A stretch of DNA of 64,000 bases, from assembly GCF_011758645.1 (NCBI RefSeq), contig NZ_JAAMOZ010000003.1, positions 124,001 through 188,000 on the forward strand, read 5' to 3'. Origin of the DNA: Brooklawnia cerclae (GTDB taxonomy: Bacteria; Actinomycetota; Actinomycetes; Propionibacteriales; Propionibacteriaceae). The notes under the pieces were generated by a model, which did no database searches, was not told where the DNA came from, and saw only the letters and a list, made by a program, of their open reading frames with translations. Positions 52,685-61,835 of this stretch are shown here, piece by piece. Made by a program: the position numbers and the translations under genes. The first letter of the stretch is position 1, and each line of letters starts with the position of its first letter.

Positions 52685-53569
52685 TCAACCTCGATTCCGT
52701 GCGATCTCGTAGAGGGCGACCGATGCGGCCACCGATGCGTTCAGGCTCTCGACGGTGCTGGCGATCGGAATCCTCGCCAGCACGTCGCAGTGCTCCCGCG
52801 TGAGCCGCGACAGTCCGTCGCCCTCCGAGCCGACGACGAGCACGACAGGGCCGTCGAGAGCGGGGGCCTCGGCGATGTCGGTGTCGCCCTCGCCCGCGAG
52901 GCCGACGACGGTGAAGCCCGCCTTGGCGAAGTCGCCCAGCGTCCGGTTCAGGTTGGTGGCCCGGGCCACGGGGACGCGTGCGATGGCACCGGCGGACGAT
53001 TTCCAGGCCACCGCGGTGACCGATGCGCTGCGCCGCTCGGGAATCACCACGCCATGGGCGCCGAAGGCCGCGGCCGACCGGACGATCGCGCCGAGATTGT
53101 GCGGGTCGGTGATCCCGTCGAGCGCCACGACGAGGGCCTCACGGCTGTCGTCGTCCAGCGCAGCGGCCAGGAGGTCGTCGGGATGAATGTAGTCGTAGCC
53201 GGGCAATTGCATGGCCACGCCCTGGTGGACCGCGCCGCCCGTGAGGCGGTCCAGCTCGCCGCGGGTGGCCTGGAGAAGCGAGATGGAGTGCTCGGCCGCG
53301 TACTTGAAGATCTCGCGCAGCCGGTCGTCCCGCTCACTTCCCTCGGCCACGTAGGCGGCCTTGACGGGCAGCCCGGCCTGCAACGCCTCCAGCACAGGGT
53401 TGCGCCCGACCACCCAGTCGGGCCCCGCGCCCTGCCCGTGCGAGGTCGCACGGGCCTGTGCGGGCTTGCTCGTCTTGCTGTTCTTCGCCTTGTACGCCTT
53501 GTGGTAGACGCGATCCTCGGCCTTCGGTGTCGGGCCGCGGCCCTCCAGCTTGCGACGGTGCTGTGCCAT
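52685..53569 (-). CDS. rlmB: 23S rRNA (guanosine-2'-O-)-methyltransferase RlmB
   Basis: 294-residue SPOUT methylase. A Lys-rich N-terminal tail (HKAYKAKNSKTSKP), the substrate-binding domain (VVGRNPVLEALQAG), then SpoU motifs ALDGITDPHNLGAIVRSAAAFG, VLVVGSEGDGLSRL and VESLNASVAASVALYE. The order cysS-rlmB with 9 bp between them is conserved in Actinobacteria and supports RlmB (G2251 methylation in E. coli numbering). Confidence 0.93.
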   Translation of the reverse strand: MAQHRRKLEGRGPTPKAEDRVYHKAYKAKNSKTSKPAQARATSHGQGAGPDWVVGRNPVLEALQAGLPVKAAYVAEGSERDDRLREIFKYAAEHSISLLQATRGELDRLTGGAVHQGVAMQLPGYDYIHPDDLLAAALDDDSREALVVALDGITDPHNLGAIVRSAAAFGAHGVVIPERRSASVTAVAWKSSAGAIARVPVARATNLNRTLGDFAKAGFTVVGLAGEGDTDIAEAPALDGPVVLVVGSEGDGLSRLTREHCDVLARIPIASTVESLNASVAASVALYEIARNRG

Positions 53570-53578
53570 GGTTTTCTC

Positions 53579-54979
53579 CTAGAGGCTCCAGCGGACGCCG
53601 TCCGCGGTGTCGGCGACGGTGATGCCGAGCGACGACAGGGTGTCGCGGATCGCGTCGGCGCTCGCCCAGTCCTTGCGCGCACGGGCCTGCGCGCGCTGAT
53701 CGAGGACGAGGGTGACCAGGCCGTCGAGGACGCTGCCCAGGTCTTCGGTGGCGGTTCCCTGCCATTCTGGGTCGTGCGGGTCGAGGCCGAAGACGTGCAG
53801 CATGGCCCGCACCTGTCGCAGCGCGTCCGAGGCGGCGCTCGCGTCCCCGCAGTCCAGCGCACGGTTGCCGGCCTTGACGGTGTCGAAGACGGCAGCCATC
53901 GCCTGGGGTGTGCCCAGGTCGTCGTCCATGGCCTGGACGAAGGCCTCCGGCAGGTCGCCGAAGTCGAAGCCGACCCGTCCGGACGCCCCGGCGCGCTCCA
54001 GGAACGAGTCGATGCGCGCGAGCTGAGCGGACGCCTCGCTCAGCGAATCGTCCGAGAACTCGATGGCCGAACGATAGTGCGGCACCGCCAGGTACAGTCG
54101 CACGGCCCGCGGGGCGTACTGCTTGGTGACCTCGGTGACGATCGTGCCGTTGCCCAGTGACTTGCTCATCTTCTCGCCGGCCATGGTGACGAACGCGTTG
54201 TGCATCCAGTAGCGGGCGAAGCCGTGGCCGGCGGCGCGCGACTGGGCCAGCTCGTTCTCGTGGTGCGGGAAACGCAGGTCGAGCCCGCCGCCGTGGATGT
54301 CGAACTCGTCGCCGAGGTACTTGAGGCTCATCGCGGAGCACTCCAGGTGCCAGCCCGGTCGTCCCGGGCCCCAGGGGCTGTCCCACGACGCTGTCGCGGG
54401 CTCGGTCGGCTTGGTGCCCTTCCACAGTGCGAAGTCGCGGGGGTCGCGTTTGCCCCGTGGGTCGGCGTCGGCGGCCGGGGCCATGTCCTCGATGCGCTGG
54501 CGCGAGAGTTCGCCGTAGTCGGGCCACGACCGGACGTCGAAGTAGACATCGCCGGAGCCGTCGGCGGCCGGGTAGGCGTGGCCGGCCTCGATGAGGTCGG
54601 TGATCAGGGCCCACATCTCAGGGATGTGACCGGTCGCCCGGGGCTCGTAGTCGGGTGGGCGGCAGCCGAGGGCCGCGTAGGCGCGGTGCAACTCGAGCTC
54701 CATCGCATAGGCGAGCTCGTACCACTCGATGCCCTGGGCAGCCGATTTGGAGAGGATCTTGTCGTCGATGTCGGTGATGTTCGCGACCACCTTGACCTGA
54801 TGGCCGGTGACGGTCAGCCAGCGGCGCAGCACGTCGAAGACGACTTCCTTGCGGATGTGGCCGAGATGGGGAGGAGCCTGTACGGTGAGGCCGCAGTGGT
54901 AGATGGAGACTTTCCCGGGCACGAGGGGATGGAACTCGGTTACAGCCCCGAGTCGTTCGTCGTACAGATGGAAGCTCAC
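53579..54979 (-). CDS. cysS: Cysteinyl-tRNA synthetase
   Basis: 466-residue class I aminoacyl-tRNA synthetase. HIGH motif is in [17 protein letters not shown], zinc-ligand Cys in YHCGLTV, the second zinc site in WHLECSAMS and HHENELAQS, and [10 protein letters not shown] carries KMSKS. The C-terminal anticodon region ends [18 protein letters not shown]. Strictly this could include MshC (cysteine ligase of mycothiol synthesis), but length, linkage to rlmB and the C-terminal domain favour CysS. Divergent from the small unknown gene at 55041. Confidence 0.92.
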   Translation of the reverse strand: MSFHLYDERLGAVTEFHPLVPGKVSIYHCGLTVQAPPHLGHIRKEVVFDVLRRWLTVTGHQVKVVANITDIDDKILSKSAAQGIEWYELAYAMELELHRAYAALGCRPPDYEPRATGHIPEMWALITDLIEAGHAYPAADGSGDVYFDVRSWPDYGELSRQRIEDMAPAADADPRGKRDPRDFALWKGTKPTEPATASWDSPWGPGRPGWHLECSAMSLKYLGDEFDIHGGGLDLRFPHHENELAQSRAAGHGFARYWMHNAFVTMAGEKMSKSLGNGTIVTEVTKQYAPRAVRLYLAVPHYRSAIEFSDDSLSEASAQLARIDSFLERAGASGRVGFDFGDLPEAFVQAMDDDLGTPQAMAAVFDTVKAGNRALDCGDASAASDALRQVRAMLHVFGLDPHDPEWQGTATEDLGSVLDGLVTLVLDQRAQARARKDWASADAIRDTLSSLGITVADTADGVRWSL

Positions 54980-55040
54980 TCGTCGCAGTCTAGTGGCACT
55001 GCACTACAATCAGGACGCCGTCACCCACTCGGAGGTTCGC

Positions 55041-55346
55041 ATGGCCGAGATCCGCAAGCATCGTCCCCGCACGAGCGCCATCGGCGACGTGGTGCGGGCC
55101 AGCGTCGGGGCCGTCCCACGTCCGGTGACCCCGGGCGAACCCCAGCCGTCGGCGACCGATGACGATCCGTTCTTCGTCGAGGACGCCCCGGGGGCCGCGG
55201 ATTCCTCGTCGGTGACCGATGCGCCTCCCGTGAGCGCCGCGATCCTGGCGAGCGAGGGCTGGTTCAGCCTCGCGGCGGACGCGGTCCAGGCGCTGGCCGA
55301 GGCCTCGCGTCCGCACCCGGACGCCCCCACCGACCAGGACGAGTAG
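55041..55346 (+). CDS. Small acidic hypothetical protein
   Basis: 101 residues with a good GGAGG site seven bases before ATG 55041. A basic start (EIRKHRPRTSAIGDVVRA) is followed by a Pro/Asp/Ala-rich low-complexity middle (TPGEPQPSATDDDPFF) and a helical end. No recognised domain. Divergent from cysS. Likely a real small gene on ribosome-site and base-composition grounds, function unknown. Confidence 0.6.
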   Translation: MAEIRKHRPRTSAIGDVVRASVGAVPRPVTPGEPQPSATDDDPFFVEDAPGAADSSSVTDAPPVSAAILASEGWFSLAADAVQALAEASRPHPDAPTDQDE

Positions 55347-55372
55347 GCGCCGCGCACCGCTCGTCCCACCGT

Positions 55373-55530
55373 CGCGGGCGCCGCGGACTGATCGCCCATT
55401 GTTGCGGACGCCGCGGACCGATCGCCCCCTTGTTGCGGACGCCGCGGACCGATCACCCCATATGTTGCGGACGCGCGGACCGATCGCCCCCTTGTTGCGG
55501 ACGCCGCGGACAGATCGCCCCATTGTTGCG
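55373..55530. repeat. Direct repeat array, about 31-bp period, five copies
   Basis: TTGTTGCGGACGCCGCGGAC followed by CGATCGCCCC recurs with starts near 55399, 55430, 55462, 55492 and 55523 (spacing 30-32). Units are contiguous with no unique spacers. The gap 55347-55638 holds no gene. Confidence 0.9.
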
Positions 55531-55585
55531 GATGGAATCTGTTGTTGCGGACGAGATCTTGCCCGCAACAACAGATTCCATCCGC
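55528..55585. repeat. Perfect 23-bp-arm inverted repeat
   Basis: The arm at 55528-55550 (starting GCGGATGGAATCTG) is fully complementary to 55563-55585, with a 12-base loop. It grows out of the last unit of the 31-bp array (shared TTGTTGCGG). Would form a long RNA hairpin. Confidence 0.95.
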
Positions 55586-55627
55586 GGAATGTGGGGGGAG
55601 CAGATTCCATCCGCGGAATGTGGGGGA
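55573..55627. repeat. 29-bp tandem repeat, two copies
   Basis: AGATTCCATCCGCGGAATG begins at 55573 and again at 55602, followed each time by TGGGGG. It reuses the right arm of the inverted repeat, so the field seems to have grown by stepwise copying. Confidence 0.85.
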
Positions 55628-55638
55628 GCCGGGTGCGT

Positions 55639-57033
55639 TCAGCGCCTTCCGGCCGCCTTCTTCCGTAGCGCCGCGATGTCCAGGACGCCCGCGCCCGCCG
55701 GGTCCTCGGACTCCGCGGCCTCCTCCCACGGGTCGACGACGGCGGGCAGCCCCTCGGTCACGGTGTCGTCGAGGTAGCCCAGCGAGGGGTCGTAGGGATT
55801 GACCGGGACCCGGGCGTCGGGTGCCGCCGCGGTCAGGCTCGACATCTCCTCGTCCGGAAGCGTGCGCAGCACGTCACGGATGTAGCCCGCTGTGGCCTCG
55901 GGCGTCGGCACAGGGCGATGCTCGCGCTCGGACTGGTACCACCGGTAGTCGAGTATCTCGTGGTACAGCTGCGCCGGGTCGCGCTTGCGGACCAGGTCGG
56001 GCGGGATCATGTGGACGACGGGCTCGAAGCACTCGGTGAGCCAGCGGTGGGCGGCGACGGCCTCGTCCACCTGCTGCAGGTCGTGGCGGGCCACGAACGT
56101 GTCGAGGTCGTTGAGCAACCTGCGGGCCTGGTTCTCCTCGGTGTCGAGGCCGGTGAGGCGCAACAGGCGACGGGAGTGATGACCCGCGTCCACGACCTTG
56201 GGTTGGATCTTGATCATCTTGCCGTCCAGCGAGGTCGAGATGTCGAGCTCGGCGATGTCGAAGCCGAGCGCGTTGAGGCGCCGGACGCGTCCCTCGATGC
56301 GATCGAGCTGGCTCCCGCTGAACTCCTCGACGCCGGTCAGCTCGTCCCACAGCTCCTCGTAGCGCGACTCGATCGTCTGGACCATCGTCAGCGGCTCGAG
56401 CGACTCGGCCAGCAGGCCGCCGGCTTCCAGGTCGCAGAAATCGCCGAAGATGTTGACGCGCGCGATCTGCAGGTCGCTGGCGCGCTGGCCGTCGGTGAGC
56501 CGGTCGTGCAGTTCGCCGGTCTCGGCGTCGACCAGGTACGCGGCGAACTCCCCGGCGTCGCGTCGGAACAGGATGTTCGACAGCGAGACATCGCCCCACA
56601 TGAAGCCGCTCAGGTGGAGCCGGGCGATCAGGACGACCATCGCGTCCAGCAGGCGCAGCACGGTCTCGTTGCGGACGCCGGGGGTGAACAGAGAGCGGTA
56701 GGGCAGTGCGAACTCGAGATGCCGGGTGAGCAGTATCGGGTCGAGCGGTGTGCCGTCGGCGGCCTGCCTGCCGCTGACCACTCCTATCGGCTCGACCGAC
56801 GGGGTGCGCAGACGGCGCAGGTCGTGCAGCAGCCGGTACTCGTGGATGGCCAGCGACTCGTTGACCTCCTTGGCCGCGAACACGTCGCCACCCACCCGGA
56901 TGAACCGCACGACGTGGCGGGAGATGCCACGCGGCAGCGCGACGAGGTACTGCTCGGGCCACTCCGCCAGCGGTTGCGCCCAGGGTAGGGGCAGCAACCG
57001 GGAGTCAGGCGTGGCGGACAGGAATCGTGGCAC
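55639..57033 (-). CDS. DUF4032 / lipopolysaccharide-kinase-like protein
   Basis: 464 residues. The N-terminal part looks like a divergent protein-kinase-like fold (WaaP/Kdo-kinase type): FAAKEVNESLAIHEYRLLHDL as the Lys/Glu pair and LHLSGFMWGDVSLSNILFR as catalytic loop with D..N, then YLVDAETGEL as metal-ligand Asp. The C-terminal half matches DUF4032. It is common in Actinobacteria with unknown substrate. GTG 57033 start; the preceding repeats supply no better start. Confidence 0.8.
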   Translation of the reverse strand: MPRFLSATPDSRLLPLPWAQPLAEWPEQYLVALPRGISRHVVRFIRVGGDVFAAKEVNESLAIHEYRLLHDLRRLRTPSVEPIGVVSGRQAADGTPLDPILLTRHLEFALPYRSLFTPGVRNETVLRLLDAMVVLIARLHLSGFMWGDVSLSNILFRRDAGEFAAYLVDAETGELHDRLTDGQRASDLQIARVNIFGDFCDLEAGGLLAESLEPLTMVQTIESRYEELWDELTGVEEFSGSQLDRIEGRVRRLNALGFDIAELDISTSLDGKMIKIQPKVVDAGHHSRRLLRLTGLDTEENQARRLLNDLDTFVARHDLQQVDEAVAAHRWLTECFEPVVHMIPPDLVRKRDPAQLYHEILDYRWYQSEREHRPVPTPEATAGYIRDVLRTLPDEEMSSLTAAAPDARVPVNPYDPSLGYLDDTVTEGLPAVVDPWEEAAESEDPAGAGVLDIAALRKKAAGRR

Positions 57034-57094
57034 GGATCCAGTCTGCCATCGCCGGTGGGGTGCAGGCCTTGACGGGCCCGACCTGCGTTTCTGT

Positions 57095-57450
57095 TGGGTC
57101 CCTGAGCCTGTCGAGGGGACGGTGGCTTCGACAGGCTTGTGGTCGGTCCTTGAACTTGTCGAAAGGATGGTGGCTTCGACAGGCTCAGCCGGCGTTTTCG
57201 GGCTCGGCCAGCGCTCTCGGGCTCAGCCAGCGTCTTGGTCGGTCCTTGAGCTTGTCGAAAGGAGGGTGGCTTCGACAGGCTCAGCCGGCGTTTTCGGGCT
57301 CGGCCAGCGCTCTCGGGCTCAACCGGCGTTTCTGGTCGGTCCTTGAGCTTGTCGAAAGGAGGGTGGCTTCGACAGGCTCAGCCGGCGTTCTTAGGCTCAG
57401 CCGGCGTTTTCGGGCTCGGCCGGCGTTCTTGGGCTCGGCCGACGACCTTG
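57095..57450. repeat. 97-bp tandem repeat (three copies) of TTCGACAGGCTCA type
   Basis: Units starting GGTCGGTCCTTGA at 57141, 57237 and 57334 (96-97 bp apart), each holding one TTGTCGAAAGG and one CTTCGACAGGCTCAGCCGGC, followed by shorter GGCTCAGCCGGCGTT copies. The array reaches the stop codon of the metB-like gene. The gap 57034-57453 contains nothing else. Confidence 0.92.
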
Positions 57451-57453
57451 GGC

Positions 57454-58623
57454 TCAGCCGACGCTCGCGGCGCGCTCCAGGCCATCGGCGATGTCGGTCA
57501 CGAGGTCGACCGAGGGCTCGATGCCGACCGACAGCCTCAGGAGCCCGGGCGTGATCCCTGCGGCGAGCTGGGCCTCCGGCGTCATCGCCGCGTGGGTCAT
57601 CGACGCCGGATGGGCGACCAGCGACTCCACACCACCAAGGGATTCCGCGATGTCGAAGATACGCAGCCCGCGGCAGAACGCCTCGGCCGCCGGACGCCCG
57701 CCCGTCAACTCGAAGCTGATCATCGACCCGAAACCGTGCTGCTGGCGCACGGCGATGTCGTGACCGGGGTGGTCGGGCAGGCCGGGGTAGTGGACGCGGG
57801 ACACCGCCGCGTGGCCGCTCAGCAGGGCGACGATGTCGGCTGCGTTCGCGTCGTGCACGCGGACGCGGGCATCGATCGTCCGCAGGCCGCGGAGCACCAG
57901 CCACGAATCGAGCGGGCTCGCCGTCACGCCGAGCACGTTGGCCCAGTGGGCAAGATCGGCGGCACGCTGCTCGTCGGAGGCGACCACGGCGCCCCCTACG
58001 ACGTCGGAGTGCCCGTTGATGAACTTCGTCGTCGAGTGCAGGACGACGTCACAGCCGAACTCCAGGGGGCGCTGGCGCACGGGGGAGCAGAAGGTGTTGT
58101 CGGCCACCACGACGGCGCCGGCGGCGTGTCCCAGGTCGGCGGCGTGCCGCAGGTCGACCAGTCGGAGAAGGGGATTCGACGGCGTCTCGACGAGCAGCAG
58201 GTCGCAGGGCCGGTCGAGGGACGCCCGGAACGCGTCCTCGTCGGTCTGGTCGACGAAGTCGACGCTGAACGAGCCCTTGCCGCTCAGGTGCATCAACAGG
58301 CGCCAGGTGCCGCCGTAGCAGTCGTGCGGGGCGACGATTCGTCCGTTCGCGGGCACGAGCGCGGCGAAGACGGTGGTGAGCGCCGCGAGCCCGGAGGCCG
58401 TTATCACGCCCTTGACCCCACCCTCGAGGGTGGCGACGGCCTCACCCAACAGGTCGCGTGTCGGGTTGCCCGACCGCGAGTAGTCGTACTGGGGCCGCAA
58501 CTCGATCGACTCGAACGAGAAGTTGGTGCCCGGGTAGATGGGAGGCACGATCGAACGGAACGCCTGATCGGCGTCCAGGCCGGCGCGCAGCCCGCGCCCG
58601 AGTTGGGAGATGTCACCGCTCAC
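57454..58623 (-). CDS. metB: Cystathionine gamma-synthase/lyase-type PLP enzyme
   Basis: 389-residue Cys/Met-metabolism PLP enzyme. YDYSRSGNPTRDLL binds the cofactor phosphate, ASGLAALTTVF follows, the conserved Asp is in VVADNTF and the PLP lysine in HSTTKFINGHSDVVGG. Sequence trends (SIVPPIYPGTNFSF, end LRLSVGIE) suit MetB, which makes cystathionine from O-acylhomoserine and cysteine; the lyase is a close alternative. GTG 58623. The TGA stop lies in a sequence matching the adjacent repeat (GGCTCAGCC). Confidence 0.85.
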   Translation of the reverse strand: MSGDISQLGRGLRAGLDADQAFRSIVPPIYPGTNFSFESIELRPQYDYSRSGNPTRDLLGEAVATLEGGVKGVITASGLAALTTVFAALVPANGRIVAPHDCYGGTWRLLMHLSGKGSFSVDFVDQTDEDAFRASLDRPCDLLLVETPSNPLLRLVDLRHAADLGHAAGAVVVADNTFCSPVRQRPLEFGCDVVLHSTTKFINGHSDVVGGAVVASDEQRAADLAHWANVLGVTASPLDSWLVLRGLRTIDARVRVHDANAADIVALLSGHAAVSRVHYPGLPDHPGHDIAVRQQHGFGSMISFELTGGRPAAEAFCRGLRIFDIAESLGGVESLVAHPASMTHAAMTPEAQLAAGITPGLLRLSVGIEPSVDLVTDIADGLERAASVG

Positions 58624-58679
58624 GCCGTCACCCTACCCCGAAGACGAGGTGGGGTGACGGCGTGGACGAGGCGGGACGG

Positions 58680-59780
<1,101 letters not shown>

Positions 59781-59957
59781 GAGCCACCCATCCTTTCCAT
59801 GGGCAGGAACGTGCCCAACGATCCGTGGTAGAAGGACGAAGGGACAACCTCGTCCGCACCCTATCTTGCCATGCCGGGGGCCGACGCCCAAGACGACGGC
59901 CGAAGTCGGTCGCCGGAGGCGCGGTCCGTGTGCTGGTGACGGCGGTGGTGCCCCCGG

Positions 59958-60323
59958 TCAGCAGGGCTCGGCGAGCCAGGTGAGGAGCTGCCAGCGTCCA
60001 CCCTCGTGGATGAAGACCCGCAGGTTGTCGAACGACTGGACGGCCTCGGGCTCGGCCAGGGTCCACTTGTCCACCCGGCACCGCGCCGTGGCCCGGTGGC
60101 TGCCGTGGAGTTCCAGCGCGAGCATGGTCGTCCGGCGATGGGCACCGACCGTGAGGCCAGCCACGAACTCGTCACGCGACGACAGCGCACCGCCCGGTCG
60201 GCGCATGGTGAACCGCTCATGCAGAAGCGAGCGGAAGAACCCCTTGTCGGCAGCCGATTCCGCGTCCCCGAGGCGCTGGTTGATCTCCAACAGCTCCGCC
60301 AACGCGGTCGTGGTCTGGTTCAT
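59958..60323 (-). CDS. SnoaL/DUF4440-like small alpha+beta-barrel protein
   Basis: 121 residues. The pattern ALAELLEINQRLGDAES, then FTMRRPGGALSSRDEFVAGL, and strands ending NLRVFIHEGGRWQLLTWLAEP fits the NTF2-like DUF4440/SnoaL fold. ATG 60323 chosen; GTG 60329 is possible. Function not predictable. The 177-bp gap before the ABC gene shows nothing notable. Confidence 0.65.
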   Translation of the reverse strand: MNQTTTALAELLEINQRLGDAESAADKGFFRSLLHERFTMRRPGGALSSRDEFVAGLTVGAHRRTTMLALELHGSHRATARCRVDKWTLAEPEAVQSFDNLRVFIHEGGRWQLLTWLAEPC

Positions 60324-60396
60324 GGGCACAGCCTAGGCGTGCCGCTCGTCGCGGTGGCGGCCGCCGGGGCATTCCCGGACAGGCCGGCCCGCAGGC

Positions 60397-60518
60397 GGCC
60401 CGCGCGAGGACGGGCGACCCCTCGTTTCGACAGGCTCAACGAGCATCCAGCCCGTGTGGCCCGCGCGAGGACGGGTGGCCCTTCGTTTCGACAGGCTCAA
60501 CGAGCATCCAGCCCGTTG
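60397..60518. repeat. 61-bp tandem duplication with TTCGACAGGCTCA core
   Basis: Unit 60397-60457 (GGCCCGCGCGAGGACGGG through TTTCGACAGGCTCAACGAGC to CAGCCCGTGT) is repeated at 60458-60518 with few changes. It lies in a divergent 5'-5' gap, unlike the other clusters, which adjoin gene 3' ends. Confidence 0.9.
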
Positions 60519-60549
60519 CGGCACGGGCCGAGGCGGGCGCATGCGGCGA

Positions 60550-60578
60550 TTGGGGCGATTGCGGCGCCGGAGTAGAGT
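60550..60578 (+). promoter_or_regulatory. Leaderless promoter of the VTT gene
   Basis: TTGGGG (60550-60555), 17-bp spacer, TAGAGT (60573-60578), then six bases to GTG 60585. Confidence 0.65.
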
Positions 60579-60584
60579 CGGCCC

Positions 60585-61346
60585 GTGGCTGCCGAACCCC
60601 CGAGCGACGGGAACCTCGTGCCCGATCCGGGCAGGGACGAGCCCGACAAGGACAAGGAGTGGTGGGATGATCCCGCCATGCCCTGGCGCCACAAGCCGGC
60701 CCGGGCCGACATCGCCTGTATGTCGTGGATCGGCTTCCTCGGCGTGTTCAGCCTGGCCATGCTGCCGGTTCGCGCCTGGTTGCTGGGTGCCCCGGAGCGG
60801 TTGCCCTGGCTGGTCGCCCTCATGGGCTCCCGTTCGGGAACCGCGGGCCTGGGCTCGTTCGTCCGTGTCGGCATGGACGTGCCGTTCGTGTGGCCGATCC
60901 TGCTCGGCACGCTGATGAGCATCAAGCTCGACTGGGTCTACTGGTGGGCCGGGAAGCTCTGGGGACGCGGCATCATCGAGGTCTGGGCAGGGCAGTCGGC
61001 GCGTGCCGCCCGCAACTACGCTCGCGCGGAACGATGGGCGACCAAGCTCGGCTGGGTGGGCATGTTCGTGGCCTACGTGCCGATCCCGCTGCCCGTCATG
61101 CCTGTCGTGTTCGTCCTCACGGGAGCCCATGGCATGAGCTGGAGGAAGTTCGTCCTGCTCGATGCCCTGTCGTGCTTCGTGTGGCTCGTGGGCTTCTTCC
61201 TGTTCGGCTTCGTGGTGGGCACACCGGCGGTCGAACTCCTCACGCTGTACGGCCGCGTGGCCAACTACATCGTCATCGCGCTGGTGGTCGTCATCGTGGT
61301 GTCGTCGATCATGCGTGGAGCGAAGCAGACCAAGCAGTCGGCCTGA
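60585..61346 (+). CDS. VTT/DedA-type membrane protein
   Basis: 253 residues. A charged N-terminal tail (about 45 residues, EPDKDKEWWDDPAMPW) precedes five to six hydrophobic segments. The conserved loop VAYVPIPLPVMPVVFVLTG with G/P pattern and GAHGMSWRKF resembles the SNARE-associated/VTT (DedA) motif, linked to lipid flipping. GTG 60585 is a predicted leaderless start. Exact substrate unknown. Confidence 0.75.
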   Translation: MAAEPPSDGNLVPDPGRDEPDKDKEWWDDPAMPWRHKPARADIACMSWIGFLGVFSLAMLPVRAWLLGAPERLPWLVALMGSRSGTAGLGSFVRVGMDVPFVWPILLGTLMSIKLDWVYWWAGKLWGRGIIEVWAGQSARAARNYARAERWATKLGWVGMFVAYVPIPLPVMPVVFVLTGAHGMSWRKFVLLDALSCFVWLVGFFLFGFVVGTPAVELLTLYGRVANYIVIALVVVIVVSSIMRGAKQTKQSA

Positions 61347-61411
61347 GCGGACGCCCCCTGAGCGGCATGGGGGTCGTTCCCCAACCCGCCCCCAACCCGG
61401 GTGCCACGGGG

Positions 61412-61439
61412 TTGTCCCGGCCGGATCGCGGCCTACGTT
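61412..61439 (+). promoter_or_regulatory. Leaderless promoter of the small membrane gene
   Basis: TTGTCC (61412-61417), 16-bp spacer, TACGTT (61434-61439), six bases to ATG 61446. Confidence 0.55.
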
Positions 61440-61445
61440 GGCCGC

Positions 61446-61835
61446 ATGTCCACGACGCAGCAGCCCCCGCGAACCGCATCGCGGTTGCCGGTGACCGCTG
61501 CCGTGCGCATCGCCGCCCTGTTGATCGGGCTGCCGCTGCTCCTCCACGTCGTCTGGGCGCTGACGCCGACGCGGCTCGGCGTGTGGCCGGCCGTCGTCGT
61601 TACCCTCGGCATGGGAATCGGACTGTCGGTCGTCTTCACCCGCCCGCGGTGCTCGTCAGTGGTTGATCCCGAATCTCTCGTGGAGGACGCGCAGGGGTTT
61701 GGGCGCCCACCAGTTCCACTTCCCGAGGACCGTCATCGTGGCGGGGACGAGCAGCATGCGGACCAGGGTCGCGTCGGCGGCCACCATGATCGCCAGCGCG
61801 ACGCCGATCTGCTTGATGGCCTGCATCTGTCCTGA
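61446..61835 (+). CDS. Small membrane protein overlapping the MMPL gene antisense
   Basis: 129 residues. Residues 15-60 form two hydrophobic helices (AVRIAALLIGLPLLLHVVW, WPAVVVTLGMGIGLSVVF); the remaining ~70 residues are hydrophilic and antisense to the last 180 bp of the MMPL gene. A well-spaced promoter and leaderless ATG support expression of at least the N-terminal part. The C-terminal portion looks non-homologous, so the gene may have lost its original stop. No family recognised. Confidence 0.5.
   Translation: MSTTQQPPRTASRLPVTAAVRIAALLIGLPLLLHVVWALTPTRLGVWPAVVVTLGMGIGLSVVFTRPRCSSVVDPESLVEDAQGFGRPPVPLPEDRHRGGDEQHADQGRVGGHHDRQRDADLLDGLHLS

Noticed and set aside
51008..54160. 1050-codon open frame antisense to uxaA-like, rlmB and cysS
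   Set aside because: Opposes three well-recognised genes and has no domain; third-position GC artefact.
53579..54979. MshC mycothiol ligase instead of CysS
   Set aside because: Linked to rlmB, full-length with C-terminal anticodon region; CysS is the better call.
55373..55530. Regular ~31-bp repeats resembling a CRISPR array
   Set aside because: Units are contiguous with no variable spacers and no cas genes are nearby.
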